Shown: positions 1 through 12,076 of the stretch, in pieces
Layout of the letters: each line of letters starts with the position of its first letter
How positions within the stretch are numbered: the first letter of the stretch is position 1
From: Craterostigma plantagineum
Lineage: Eukaryota; Streptophyta; Magnoliopsida; Lamiales; Linderniaceae
Length of the DNA stretch: 64,000 bases
Assembly (NCBI GenBank): GCA_027422505.1
Contig: JAPQWV010000018.1
Coordinates: forward strand, 15,270,001-15,334,000
Direction: 5' to 3'
Notes under the pieces: generated by a model
Told to the model about the DNA's origin: nothing
Seen by the model: the letters and a program-made list of their open reading frames with translations, nothing else
Database searches by the model: none
Position numbers and translations under genes: made by a program

Positions 1-689
1 TTTGAGATGGTCCAATGAAAACTAAAATTATTTTTAGCCCTTTAGAAACTAAAAATAGTACAATTGAACTTATAAACGATTAAAATGCTATTATATATAC
101 GATACATATAAGCAAATCATCAACGAGACAAATGTGATTGATTACTGTGGTCCATTAGGAGAAACTATCTATTCGTTCGACTTTTTTTACATCTTATCTT
201 TTTTTTTTTGTATTGATCTTACATATTTTGTGGATAAAAGTAAAATTGCTTGGATTAAAAGACGCCACGTGTTTAGATATTGACGATTATTTTCTTCGAT
301 TATTTTGGATAATGTCATTTTTTTAAACTCATCAATTAATTAAGCACGTACAAAACATAGATAACGGACCACATGGAAAATGGCTGGAGCAGAATGACAA
401 AAACAATGTTTCTCTCATTTTGCCTTAAAAGGGAATTTTTCTAATCTCAAGCGAATTATATAAAGTGGTACTTAAATTATGAACTTACATTAATGGCCTT
501 GGATAATCAATTAACTGATCTTTTTAATCTCATATTTCGTCATATTCAATTCTCAAGCAGCAACTTAGTGGAGTTTTTTGCTCTGATTCCATAACTTCTC
601 ATTCTAATTAGTTATGAAACTTACTTTTGTATTAAGACATAGTTGTCTATAAAAAAATTAGATATACTTGTTTATGAGAAATATATTTA
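1..689. other. AT-rich intergenic DNA
   Basis: No credible reading frame, RNA gene or repeat structure is seen. The stretch is AT-rich with poly-T runs and looks like ordinary plant intergenic DNA. Confidence 0.6.
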
Positions 690-1576
690 GGGGGTGTTTG
701 TTTCTGGTGATCCATCATAACGATGATACTCACATCACCGTAATGTGAATATCGCCATGATGTGGATCAAGGTGATATATCATTGTCCTGTTTGTTTTGG
801 GTGATATTTCATTTTGCATATCAAGGTGATATTAGAATATGGTATTTGTCAAATCAGTGTTGTGTGGGGTGGTATTGCGTAGATGTCAAATTTGACCCTA
901 CGAGTATTATATAGATTATTTTATATATATAGAAATGTTATGGTGCTCACCTTGCGTGAGCACCATCCGTGGGCACCTGTTGTGTGTCTTTTTTTGTGTC
1001 ACGTCAACATGCCAAATCAACCCCTGACGGGTTCAGTAATTCCATGTGTAGGTTATAGACAACAAAAAATCTCATCTTATGTTGATTTGGCGCGTTGATG
1101 TGGTTGAGCACCATAACATTGCTCATATATATATAATATATAATATATATATATAGATGATACTTACATAATAATTATTACTATTTTAATATGGAGTTTA
1201 AAATTTTTAAGAATTAATAATACGTTTTTTGTATAGTAATTCGCTATAAATATTTATTACTAAATATATTATTTAAAGATTTAAATACTTTAATTATACA
1301 ATTTAAATATGAATAAGTATATATTAGGTATAAATGTTAAACTAAGGGGTAATATTGTCCAAATAAAAATTTGAAAGATCACCCCATCACCGTAATGTAA
1401 GATCACCTAGCTTTTTTGGGGTGATCCAAAAGGTAGAATATCACTCCATTTTCATCACCTATGTGATCCGTTATTACGATGATGACTCATCACATAAGGT
1501 AAACAAATGTGGTGATGATACGACGATGAAAGGATTACGGTGATGTTTTAGAAGATCACCCCAAAACAAACACCCC
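690..1576. mobile_element. Non-autonomous PIF/Harbinger (Tourist-like) DNA transposon
   Basis: The left end GGGGGTGTTTGTTT (from 690) is matched by the inverted right end AAACAAACACCCC (to 1576). Both ends continue with GTGATC-type sequence, and ATCACCGTAATGT-like motifs recur under the termini. The element is flanked by the trinucleotide TTA (687-689 and 1577-1579). A TTA/TAA target duplication with G-rich ends is typical of PIF/Harbinger and Tourist elements. It has no transposase frame, so it would need one supplied in trans. A second inverted-repeat element sits inside it at 934-1120. Confidence 0.8.
934..1120. mobile_element. Small inverted-repeat element nested in the Tourist-like element
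   Basis: The ends are a perfect 16-bp inverted repeat, AATGTTATGGTGCTCA at 934 and its complement ending at 1120. The left end also folds on itself: TGGTGCTCA, a 7-nt loop, then TGAGCACCA (about 941-965). The flanks are TA-rich, so a target duplication cannot be read with certainty. Superfamily is not assigned; about 187 bp. Confidence 0.65.
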
Positions 1577-2122
1577 TTAAGATTCTACCAAATGAAAATT
1601 GTATTCAAAAGTTTTTTTCGGATGAAAGAAATACTATCTTTAATTTATTCAAATTTATTCTATTACTTTGCTGAAAATTTCAACTGAGATATCTTTGTGA
1701 GATATGAATAATATATATATTATCTTATATATTCCACGTTTGTAGATATTTACTTATTTTTGACATATGTTAATATTATATGTAGATATTCTTAATAATT
1801 AAAATTTTTAAATAAATTCTTCAACTTTATTTAAATTCTAAATAGTATATAAATTTTGATTTTTATTTCTTTTGAATAGTGTAAGTTTTATTTATTGAAT
1901 TTTACTATTAATAGCATTCACGGCAACATAGTAATTATATACTAAAAATCAACGTACAAAATCTGCATACCAAATTTAAATGGTTCTCACCATTTTATAT
2001 TATTTCAAAATAAAATAAACAAATTTTTGTTGTACAACTGTACATGGAGATAAATAGAATATGACTCGGGAATCCGGTAACTAATGTTGTTGCCAAGGAA
2101 ATACAACAAGATGGGTCTAATA
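1577..2122. other. AT-rich intergenic DNA
   Basis: Nothing recognisable apart from AT-rich sequence between two inverted-repeat elements, upstream of the lipoxygenase gene. Confidence 0.5.
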
Positions 2123-2360
2123 CCCCCGACAAGTGTTAAAACACACGTAAACATCATCACACCTATGAATTTCATTACAACAAGTGTTTAAATCAAAAAA
2201 ACTAATTATTACGTATTTTCTAATATGGAGTAGAAAAAATCAGTATTATATATTAAAATAGAAAAATACGTAGTGAGGTTTTTTTTATTATTTAGCCACT
2301 TGTTGTAATGAAATTCATAGGTGTAATGATGTTTACGTGTGTTTTAACACTTGTCGGGGG
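2123..2360. mobile_element. Fold-back (long inverted repeat) MITE-like element
   Basis: Arms of about 64 bp at 2123-2186 (starting CCCCCGACAAGTG) and 2297-2360 (ending CACTTGTCGGGGG) are near-perfect inverted copies. The roughly 110-bp centre is also partly self-complementary. If transcribed, the unit would form a long hairpin. It lies about 250-490 bp upstream of the lipoxygenase TATA box and encodes no protein. A target duplication was not clear. Confidence 0.75.
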
Positions 2361-2611
2361 GAGGTGTAACGATTTTCGTTCGTTGGAATACGGAGTGGAA
2401 TACGAAAAGTGGAATAGGTGATCTCAACCGGTATGCAAAGTACATTCAGAAACCTAATTGAAATAAAAATTTGAATATCTACTCTTCGTTGCTTTCAATA
2501 TATTACCTTACTTTGTTTGCATTTGTAATTTAAATAAATTACACTAGAAAACATAATTACACGTTTTTTTTACAATTTGTCTCTTCTCACTCTAAACTAT
2601 TTCGAAACTTC

Positions 2612-2618
2612 TATATAA
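2612..2618 (+). promoter_or_regulatory. TATA box of the lipoxygenase gene
   Basis: TATATAA lies about 105 bp before the ATG at 2723 and is followed by an A/C-rich leader, which is normal plant core-promoter geometry. A transcription start near 2640-2650 is inferred. Confidence 0.6.
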
Positions 2619-2722
2619 AGGGATTCGACTCACTCAAAACAATTGCAACACAATTCCACCACTTATCCTCCTCTTACAAGAAGATTAGAAGGAAAGTATT
2701 CGATATATAAAATAAAAAAGTC

Positions 2723-5700
2723 ATGTTCAAACATAACTCTCACACATTCAACATAGCATTATCCCCCCACCCAACCCTAATAGGAAAACCATTGTTCTCC
2801 AATGGAACCAATTTTACCATACCATTCTCAGGCAAACCTCCTCTTAGGGTTTCTTCAAGAATCTCAACCTACAAAAAAAGCACTAAAAAGTACGAAAAAT
2901 TGTTTCGTCGTAATACCATGAGGGCTATTTTGGACACTTCGGTCGAAAAGTCGACCACGGTTAGAGCGGTTGTGACCGTGCTTCAAACCATGGGTGGGGC
3001 CCTCACGCACCTTGGCTTGAACCGTGGGCTCGACGACATAGCCGACTTGCTCGGTCAAACCCTACAGCTCGAGCTCGTGGCTACTGAGCTTGATGATGGT
3101 GAGTTAATAAGTTAACTGTGGCAAAAAGTTATTAATATTAGTTGCATGTTAATTATAAATTAATGACTATTTATATTCAGTCATCATCCTAGTTTTGCAT
3201 GAGTGTAATACATCTATACTCTTTTAGAATAAGTTTAAAAAATAATATTAAATTATAAGAACACCACCCACTACATGACATTTTTATATTATCAATTTTA
3301 CCCATCAATTTTTAATTTATTATTATTTTATAATTCATATAATACATGTACATATTATGTAGCACATAGAGCCAATATAATACATTAATATAGTACATTT
3401 ACTAATTTTTTACCCCTGCAATGCACAATATTATCTGTATTATGATTTATTAAATTTATGTTGATAGTGGGTAGTTATCGTCGAATTAATATTTGATAGT
3501 GTGATTTTTTGTAATTTTTATTATTTAATTTACTTTTTAAGTTAAGAACACGTGGCATCATATGACAACAACTACATTTCGATATTCTATAAGATATATA
3601 TTATATGCATAATGAATGGTGATTAGTTATAAATATGAGGTAATGTGATCAGAGACCCGATAAACATGGATTTTTATTATTTAAAGGTATACTTATTCAT
3701 CTTTCTTGTCCTTGATTTTATGCCGAAAGGTGGGTTTTTTTAATCCTTCAAACTAATCGATTGTAAAAATAATTAACTTCAGATAACATTTAGTTACATG
3801 TTGGATTCTGGCCCTATGTTGAGGTATACTTATCTTACTATGAATGATGCAGAACCATATATGGTTTTTTACGCAAGATATTTTAATAGCATTTCTATTT
3901 ATTTTGTTTGATTGTATTTTATTTGCTTAATACTTAATTACTACAAAAGGTAACTTTCGATAAAAATTAAAGACTGTTTTACATTTTTGTACCAAATAAA
4001 TACTAAATAAGGCTTAATAATTATTTGCCCTGTAATTAAGGGAATGTGAGATTTATATGACTCAACATCAAAATTAAATAATGTAGGACATTATAAGCCA
4101 AAACCCTAATTGCCCCAAATTCTAGGTCTCGGGCATCTAATCTAGGGTTCGGGCAAATTTAAGAGGTGACATTATACGAATAACAACTTTCAAAACTAAA
4201 CAATTTTGAAACAAAATCTAGGATTTTCGACATATAATATCCTGTTTAATTTTGAATGTTATTGTCCGTATATTAACACCTATAAATTCTTTGTCCCTTT
4301 ATGCCACACCCCTTAAGTTACAATACTCAAAAAATAACTAAATGCCCTGTTCCAGATTTCGATTTGAAATCCGGATTTCGCTAGAATCTCCATTTGGCAA
4401 TCACACCGATTTGGATTTCGATTCGCCCAAATCGAGGGGAAATCCAAACTCTTATAATTCGTCGGATTTGAAATTCCGTGTCAAATGACCCATTTCCAAA
4501 ATCCAAAGCTGAGCACGTAACGAGTTTTTCGACTGATAATAATAATAGTAATAGTATAACAATAATACTATAATAATATAAATAATAAATACTAATAATG
4601 AAAAATATAATAATAACAATAATAGTAATAATAATTAGGGGTGGACGTTGAGTCGAGCTTATTCGCAAGCTCGATGAACCGACTCGAGCTCGTCATGGAT
4701 TCGCGAATGAGCCGGCTCGAGCTCGACGAGGTCTTGTCGAGGTCGAGCTCGTCACGGGTTTGCGAATGAGCCGGCTCGAGCTCGAGCTCACTCGTGGGCA
4801 CTCGAAAGCTCGCAAGCCGTCTCACGAGCTTTTTTATTTATTTATTATTTTTATTTTATTTTGTACGTTTTAAATTATTATTTATTTATTATTTTATTTA
4901 TTTTAGAAAAATTTAGAAATCGAGTTCGACGACGAGCTCGAGTCGAGTTCTATTTTGAAATCCGAATTCCGAAATCCTACCGTTTGCCAAACAGTGAATT
5001 TGGATTTGAAATTACGATTTTGAAATTCATAATTTAAAATCAAGCGATTTCGTTCAAATACGCGAATCCAAACGCACTCTAAACCAATAGGATAAAAAAA
5101 AATATCATTGCTAATTTTTTTTTTGTGTGTGTTCTCTGTTATTGTGAATTAGATACGGGAAAAGAGAAGGAAACAATAAAAGCTTACGCAAGGCACAAGG
5201 GGAAAAAAGACAACGAAACATACTACGAATCGACCTTCGACGTCCCAAATGACTTCGGAGAGATTGGGGCAATCCTAATAGAAAACGAACACCACCAAGA
5301 AACTTATGTCAAGAATATCGTCCTAGAATTCTCAAGTGGTCCTATTGAAGTTACGTGTCTATCATGGATTCATCCCAAGTTCGACGACAAAGAAAAGAGA
5401 GTCTTTTTCACTAACAAGGTAATATATTTAAGGGTCAGTTATTTTTTCAGTCCTGTTCTATAGGGGGATATTGCAATTTCGGGATATGGACTTTAGGTGT
5501 TGAAATTATACTAGATGATAACTTTAAAATTAAGCACTTGGGGCATATTATACATATGAAACCTTAGATTTTGTTCTAAAATTGCTTAACTCTGAAAGTT
5601 GTGGTCTGTGTAATGGCACCATGGACAAGAACATGCCGTAACCTTAGAATTTGGGAATTCTACGATTCTGACGTAGATTGTCCCTAAATTGCTTAATTTT

Positions 5701-6554
5701 GAAATATACTGCCCGATTAATATCACTCTATAAATTCGTTAGTCCGTATAATGTCACTCCACTAAATTATATCTTTTATGTGTGTGCTTATTAATATATG
5801 ATTAAGTGATGATTATCGATATCATTGTATTTTTTTTTTTCGACATTGATATACCATCATCAAAATAATTTAAACCATACGTAGTAAATGAAAAATTATG
5901 TATTTGTGGTTAATTCGGAGCGTATTCTGTTTTGTTTTGTTTTATATTATTTTCTATAGTATATAGGGATAATTTATATACGTACGAGTGGAATTGTGGG
6001 ATGTAAAATGGTCACGGTGGTCCATAAATGATTGGCACACTAGGTCAAGTCACTTTATGGTCCAGTCCTTGAACTAGTGATAGAACTAAATTTTACATCT
6101 AGTTTTTTACTTTTGTTTTTATAGTTACAATAATGAGAAGTCGCCAAAATATATCCTTAAAACAAATATATATTAGGATCCCCTAAATAATTTCAATTTT
6201 TTGAATTTCTATATGAGTGCAGTCGTATTTGCCCTCCCAAACTCCCAATGGACTTACAAAGTACAGAGAAAGAGAGCTAACAAAACTACGAGGAGATGGC
6301 ACGGGCGAGCGAAAGAAATCAGACAAGAGTATACGATTATGACGTGTACAACGACCTCGGAGATCGAACCGAAAACGCCACGACCCGTATTAGGTGGTAA
6401 GGACTATCCATACCCGCGTCGGTGCAGAACGGGTCGATCCATGACGCAGAACGGTATGGTATAACTAATTGATTCTGATTATGTTAAAATTCTGATCGAT
6501 CTAAAAGACTGCTTAGTTTCGTACTAGTATTTTAAGCACGTTTTAAATGTCTAT

Positions 6555-6610
<56 letters not shown>

Positions 6611-9469
6611 ATTTGATTTGTGGCGATAATTGGAATAACTTAACCAAAATTAAATTGTGAAATTATAAGTACATATGACGACTGTTAATAGCTCTAGGAT
6701 GATTGTTGTTTTATAACAGTATAAATAGTATGATGCCAGCATAGCTAGCCTTTCGGTTAAGTATAAGTTTAACTTAAACATCCATTCAATTTTTAGTCAT
6801 ATAATTTAGGCGGTGCGACAGTATAGTTTCATCGATGAGGATGGGGCATTATACGAAGAATAATTTTTAATATTAAACAATTTATGTAAATTATATCCGA
6901 AAACTTTAGGTTATCCTAAATTCAGCGAATTAAAAGAGTGATGATACGAATGATAACCTTTTCTTTTAGAAAAACAAAAGCAACTTTGGGGACAAAATAT
7001 AAGTTTTCGGCATGTATTGTTCCTAAATTTGGTTAGTTTAAAAATTATTGTTGTCTGAATGTCAAATCCTTGCGTAACTTAGAAAAACGTAATCAACCCA
7101 TAATATTACCCCCTTTAAAATAAATATTCAAATAAAATGCAGATCCTCTTTCCGAGACGAGAAGCGCCAGCGTCTACGTCCCAAGAGATGAATCGTTCGC
7201 CGAAGTGAAGCAGCTCACGTTCTCAGCAAACACCGTCTACTCCGTTCTCCACGCTTTGGTTCCGTCGCTCGAATCGGCGGCCGTAGACAGAGACCTTGGC
7301 TTTCCGCACTTCACGGCCATCGACACTTTGTTCAATGAAGGATTTGAGATCCCAGCGCAGCCCAGAACCTCGGGGCTTTTGCAGATTATTCCTAGGGTTA
7401 TCAAAGCCGTCACCGACATGGGAAGTTCCGTTATGCGCTTCGAGACTCCAGAATTTATCGAGAGTAATGATGATATTCGATCGTACATTTCTAGCTCAAT
7501 TGAAATTGGTTGTGATTGTAGGTCTATCAATTAAATGCAGGGGACAAGTTTGCGTGGTTTAGCGATTGTGAATTTGCAAGGCAAACACTGGCTGGTGTGA
7601 ATCCCATGGCTATCAAACTTGTCACGGTATGTATGGGTGTTGGATTGAATGTATCAATTGGGGAAAACGAAAAACGAAAGAAATCGCTACTATTGAGTCA
7701 CTGAAGATATAAACCCTAATCAATCGCAGGAATGGCCGATCAAGAGTGCGCTCGATCCCGAGGTATATGGCCCCGTCGAATCTGCAATCACTACCGAGAT
7801 GATAGAAGAAGAAATCAGAGGCTTCATGACTGTTGATGAGGTAATACGAATTTCAAGTTGTTGGAATTGGAGTTTCATCAGTAAAGAAAGCGACACTGTA
7901 TTTATATTTTGGGACCATTTTTGTGTTTTCTTGTTTTTCTCTCGGTTTATTATGCAGGCGCTGAATCAGAAGAAGATTTTCATCTTGGACTACCACGACG
8001 TGTTCTTACCTTATGTGAACAAGGTCAGGGAGCTCAAGGGCACAACTTTATACGGTTCGAGGACTCTATTTTTCTTGACACCCGGAGGAACGTTGAGGCC
8101 TCTAGCTATCGAACTAACCCGACCCCCCAAAGGCGACAAGCCACAGTGGAAGCAAGTATTCAGACCAACCTGGGAACCAACTAGGACTTGGTTGTGGAGG
8201 TTAGCCAAGAGTCATGTCCTAGCTCATGATTCAGGTTTTCATCAGCTAGTCAGCCATTGGTAAGTAACCACCATCTTCTTGGCTTTCTTTATGGTTTTCT
8301 TTTTTCATTCTAATTGTGGAAAATTTTTAATGGTCTTTATGATTTTGTTTGTAGGCTGAGAACCCACTGCTGTGTGGAGCCTTACATAATTGCCACGCAT
8401 AGGCAGCTCAGCGCTCTGCATCCAATCCACAGATTATTACATCCTCATCTTCGTTACACGATGGAGATAAACGCTTTGGCCCGCGAGGCTCTTATCAACG
8501 CAAATGGGGTCATTGAAAGTTCGTTTTCTCCGGGAAAATATTCCATGGAACTGTGTTCCTATGCTTACGATCAGCTGTGGCGGTTCGATCTCGAAGCTCT
8601 TCCAGCAGATTTAATAAGCAGGTAGTGATTAACTTAAATCCATCGTTAATTTTTCTTTTTTTTAAACAAAAATTCAATCTGAAAAATGGGTCGAATTTCT
8701 AAGAGGAATAGCAGTGGAAGACCCAAGTGCACCGCACGGTCTAAAGCTAACGATCGAAGACTACCCTTACGCAAACGACGGCCTACTCATATGGGATGCT
8801 ATCAAAGAATGGGTCACAGACTACGTCGGTCATTACTACCCAAATGACCAAAACGACCTCGTGCAGTCAGACAAAGAGCTCCAAGCATGGTGGGCCGAGA
8901 TCATCAACGTTGGTCATGGAGACAAGAAAGACGAGCCATGGTGGCCAAGCCTAAAAACGCCCCAAGACCTAATTTCGATTCTAACTACGATCATATGGGT
9001 CGCCTCGGGCCACCACGCAGCTGTAAACTTCGGGCAGTTCGACTTTGCGGGCTATTTCCCTAACCGACCCACCATAGCCAGGAAGAACATGCCCACAGAG
9101 GATCCCAAGGAGGAAGAGAGGCAACAGTTTCTCCATAGGCCCGAAGAGTTCTTGCTCCAGTGCTTCCCATCTCAGGTTCAGGCAACCTCTGTTATGGCGG
9201 TGTTGGACGTTCTGTCTAGCCATGCGCCTGACGAGGAGTACATAGGGGAAACCATCCAAGCTTATTGGGCCGACAATGGTGTGATAAAAGCTGCGTTCGA
9301 AAGATTTAGTGGGAGATTGAAGCAGATCGAGGGGATCATTGATGGTAGGAATGCTGACGTGGCGAACAAGAACAGGGCCGGTGCTGGGGTGGTGCCTTAC
9401 GAGCTGTTGAAGCCCTTCTCCGAGTCGGGCGTTACAGGGAAAGGTATTCCCAATAGTATTTCGATATAG
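2723..9469 (+). CDS. Plastid-type 13-lipoxygenase (LOX2 class), nine exons, exon 3 frame-disrupted
   Basis: Lipoxygenases oxygenate linoleic/linolenic acid; the LOX2 class works in plastids and feeds jasmonate and green-leaf-volatile synthesis. Exons by GT-AG rules and phase: 2723-3098, 5153-5418, 6223-6453, 7143-7463, 7541-7626, 7730-7840, 7958-8259, 8355-8621, 8704-9469; about 910 residues if exon 3 were in frame, normal for the family. The first about 60 residues are S/T/K/R-rich, like a plastid transit peptide. A PLAT/LH2-like domain spans roughly residues 85-215 and the catalytic domain the rest. Iron ligands are visible: the two His of HQLVSH (end of exon 7), His and Asn of HAAVNFGQ (exon 9) and the C-terminal Ile of GIPNSISI. 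Intron 1 is long (2054 bp) and holds repeats. Identity is confident; activity of this copy is doubtful because of exon 3. Confidence 0.92.
4340..5090. repeat. Composite repeat inside lipoxygenase intron 1
   Basis: The outer parts (about 4350-4500 and 4950-5080) contain related sequence in inverted orientation, rich in GATTTCGATTTGAAATCC-like motifs, as in a degraded MITE. The centre has an AAT/AATA low-complexity tract (about 4535-4635). It is followed by about 200 bp dense in GAGCTCGAGC and GAGCCGGCTC palindromes (about 4640-4830), a motif style common in plant hAT-like and SINE-like repeats. Ends and target duplications are not resolved. Confidence 0.45.
6223..6453 (+). other. Lipoxygenase exon 3 with two frame lesions
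   Basis: Splice sites fit: acceptor AG at 6221-6222, donor GT at 6454-6455. Three successive segments are read in three different frames. [11 protein letters not shown]... is in the first frame, [12 protein letters not shown] in the second (from 6329), and [16 protein letters not shown] in the third (about 6372 on). The first break looks like one extra base in AGACAAGAGT (6321-6330). The second looks like loss of about 8 nt just after the codons for LGD. The two shifts do not cancel, and exon length (231) is 7 nt short of what intron phases require. This means either true allele decay or sequencing/assembly error. Confidence 0.75.
6558..6607. repeat. (TA)n microsatellite in lipoxygenase intron 3
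   Basis: An uninterrupted TA dinucleotide run of about 50 bp inside intron 3. It is likely length-polymorphic. Confidence 0.95.
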
Positions 9470-9910
9470 TGTTCATTTTTAGTAACTCAAGTACGATGAT
9501 ATAACTTGAAAGTGTGCATTTTGGTGCAAGGAGTACAGCTCCTGTGCTTTGTCGTTGACGTTGAATAAGCTGGTTTGGAATGGATATTTGTATTATGTTA
9601 ACTTTTGAAAATGAGCATATTTCAAAGGCTTAATTATAGTTTTAGTTGGCGTTTAAAGACACGAGTGGTGGTAATTTTACTCGTGTGCAAGTATCCAAAT
9701 TGAAGTCATTTAAGGACAGTTAAAGTAGCTATTTTAGTCCGTTAAGAATATCAAAGTTGAAGCAATTTTATAACATTTAAACCCAGAAATTTAATTTCAG
9801 TCCGAAATTTATACAAGTGACCCCAACGACGTTGACTCGGACTAAATTACATGACAAAACAACTAACCGACTTGGTCGTACCATTACCCTCTTTTTTTTC
9901 ATTCCATCAA
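9470..9910. other. Convergent intergenic region
   Basis: This 441-bp stretch separates the stop codons of the + strand lipoxygenase and the - strand ALS3-like gene. It must hold both 3' UTRs. No further gene or repeat is visible. Confidence 0.6.
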
Positions 9911-11336
9911 TCAGTCGAGAGCGAAAACCCTAGTCTCCAACTGGTAGGCCTTGGTGAAGAACGAAGGCCAAGAGAGATACGTCGACATAATGCTGCTCAC
10001 CGTCGAAGCCCCGACGAGCATGTTCATCACAACTATCTGAAGCTGTATGGCCTCGAGCGGCGAGGCCCCGCCCATGATGAGCCCCGTCATCGCGCCGGGC
10101 AAGGAAATAAGCCCCACCGTCTTTGCGTTATCGAGGACGGGCGAGAGTGCGATGACGAGCGCCCTCTTCACCTGCTGGACCGTCGCCTGGCGAGGGGTCG
10201 CCCCGAGCGCCAGTACAGTCTCCACCAAGTTCAACTGCACCTTTATGTCTTCCCTGAGCTTCTTCATGTTGACCCCGACGACGGTCATGGCATTCCCAAC
10301 CACCATCCCGGAGACAGGGATGATGTACCGAGGGGTGAAGGGGAAGACGCGGAGGAGGATGAGGAGGAGCATGGTGACTGCCGTCCCCGCGAGGATGGAT
10401 GCCCCGGCGACGTACTTTCCTCTCGGGACGTGCTTCGCCCGTTGCCCCGCGGTGTAGCCCGCCACTGAGACCTGCTCGGACGGGAAACAAATGATGATAG
10501 TATGTGATAGAGAAATGCAGACAAACAGACAAACAAACATACGAAAAATGACAATCGGACCCACTAAAGACTCATTCAAACGGATCTGAGTCTAGGCCCA
10601 CTTAGACACCCCATGGTGTTGGAGGAGTGTGTGTCGGCCATGGAATATAGTCGTCAATCGGCTATGAGTTTGCGCTTGAGAGTGGGAGTATTCTCCACCA
10701 AATCACGTGAGTATTCCAAATTCACATAATATGATAGTCATAGGTTTGGACCCATGACCTAAGGACGTCTTTTGGCTACGGGTGTCAAATCCAAGTCCCA
10801 CATCGGATAAGTCGAGGAATTTCGTCAAGTATATAAGCTTGTGGGCTAACTCTCTCTATTACCAATTGGTTTTAAAGAGGAACCCCGCAAGCTCATATGA
10901 GTTTGGGGTTGAGCTGGAATTGGGCCTGAAAAATCCCTAAAACGCCATGGGCTGCTGTTATCAAGGGATCATGTAAATATGTCATGAATTCACATAAATA
11001 CGATTGTCACGAGGTTTGAACCCACGAGTCAAGAAGCCATTTAGATGCAAAAGAAAAATGGCCCAATAAAACCGAAAAACATTGTTTTTTTTATTTGTGT
11101 ACCATGAAAAGGTACGCCGCGACGATCCACACTGGGTTCTTCTGAGTGAAGATGAACTGTAGGACGAAGCCTATGATGGACAGCTGAAGGAAGGATCTGA
11201 ATATGGAATAAACCATCTCAAACTCTAACCCGAGTTTTTGCAAGTAAGACAGGAGAATGGCCATTGCAACGACGGCCAAGGCAGCCAAGGGCTTTAGCAT
11301 GCCCTTGGCAAAGCCGAGTGCCCAATGCCAATCCAT
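9911..11336 (-). CDS. ALS3/STAR2-like UPF0014 membrane protein (ABC-transporter permease-like)
   Basis: There are two exons on the minus strand, 11336-11103 and 10471-9911, joined by a phase-0 GT-AG intron of 631 bp. They encode 264 residues, close to the family's usual 260-275. The ATG at 11336 (MDWHWALG) is the first Met in this frame and lies about 100 nt after a TATA box. Several hydrophobic segments are visible (roughly residues 14-32, 46-63, 67-85, 100-118, 122-140, 200-240), with family-typical GYTAGQRAKHVPRGKYVAG and SLPGAMTGLIMGGASPLEA. Plant ALS3/STAR2 proteins pair with the nucleotide-binding protein STAR1 and confer aluminium tolerance; bacterial relatives are FetB-like. The frame is intact in both exons. 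The family call is strong; the aluminium role is inferred from homology. Confidence 0.9.
10700..11050. repeat. Possible small TRIM-like repeat in the ALS3-like intron
   Basis: Two imperfect direct copies (about 10718-10790 and 10985-11050) share AATTCACATAA, then GGTTTG.ACCCA. They bracket a segment with AAGTCCCACATCGG and ACCAATTGGTTTTA, motifs common in small plant retroelements. Ends are not defined. Confidence 0.35.
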
Positions 11337-11434
11337 GTCTGAAAAGAATATCAGAAAATAGAGCAAGTCTTTGTGTTTTAATGGTGGAAGGTATCAAGGT
11401 AGGTAAGTACAGTGAGGGTACGTACGGTGTACTA

Positions 11435-11442
11435 TATTTATA
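11435..11442 (-). promoter_or_regulatory. TATA box of the ALS3-like gene
   Basis: The minus strand reads TATAAATA, about 100 bp upstream of the ATG at 11336. A start of transcription near 11405-11410 is inferred. Confidence 0.6.
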
Positions 11443-12076
11443 AAGCATATTTGGGGGAAATGCCTCTTGGGGTTAGAAGAGCCCTTCCCCTAATGAGATC
11501 TGAGGTTTATTGGGGTTTATTTATTACATAGGAAGTAATTTGTTCTTTTCTTTTTTCTTTTTGTTGATTGAGTGGAGTCCACAACTTCATTACATGGGTA
11601 AAGAGGAAGGAATTGAGATAGTTTTATTTATTTATTTTATTTATATATAGGTACGAATTTGATGAAAGTGGCGTTGGTGTTACACGTAGATAGATATAGC
11701 CCACATTTTACCAAGAAAAAACCTTCACGGGATGAACCGGCGAGGGTTTGAGGTTCGATTTGATTTCTTGAATATTTGTTTATTTATGGGTGGGTGTTAG
11801 TTTAATTAAGATTCTATCGGACCAAGTGGCTATTCACTAGAAAAGCAACCCATTACCTATATTTTATGTACAGAAATGTATGTGCACTAAATTATAATAA
11901 ATACTATATCGATCTGGTGAAAGATATTTATTTTCTGAAAAAGAAGATTTTTGTGTATGAAATGCTCCAATCTCGTCCAAAAGTTGGAGTATATTTTCAC
12001 CATACATATATATCATACATGTCCTTCACATATAATTTGATTATAGAACGAGCTCATCGAGGTTTTTGTTGGATTT
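11443..12076. other. Upstream region of the ALS3-like gene
   Basis: AT-rich DNA with no supported gene. It is the border between the gene island and the retrotransposon block. Confidence 0.5.

Noticed and set aside
4381..4825. Minus-strand frames rich in Ile, Tyr and Ser
   Set aside because: They translate an AAT/AATA low-complexity tract and GAGCTC palindromes inside lipoxygenase intron 1.
7237..7530. Minus-strand 97-codon frame
   Set aside because: It is antisense to lipoxygenase exon 4, which fits a known protein on the other strand.
10047..10468. Plus-strand frames of 136 and 205 codons
   Set aside because: They are antisense to ALS3-like exon 2; the GC-rich exon keeps several frames open.
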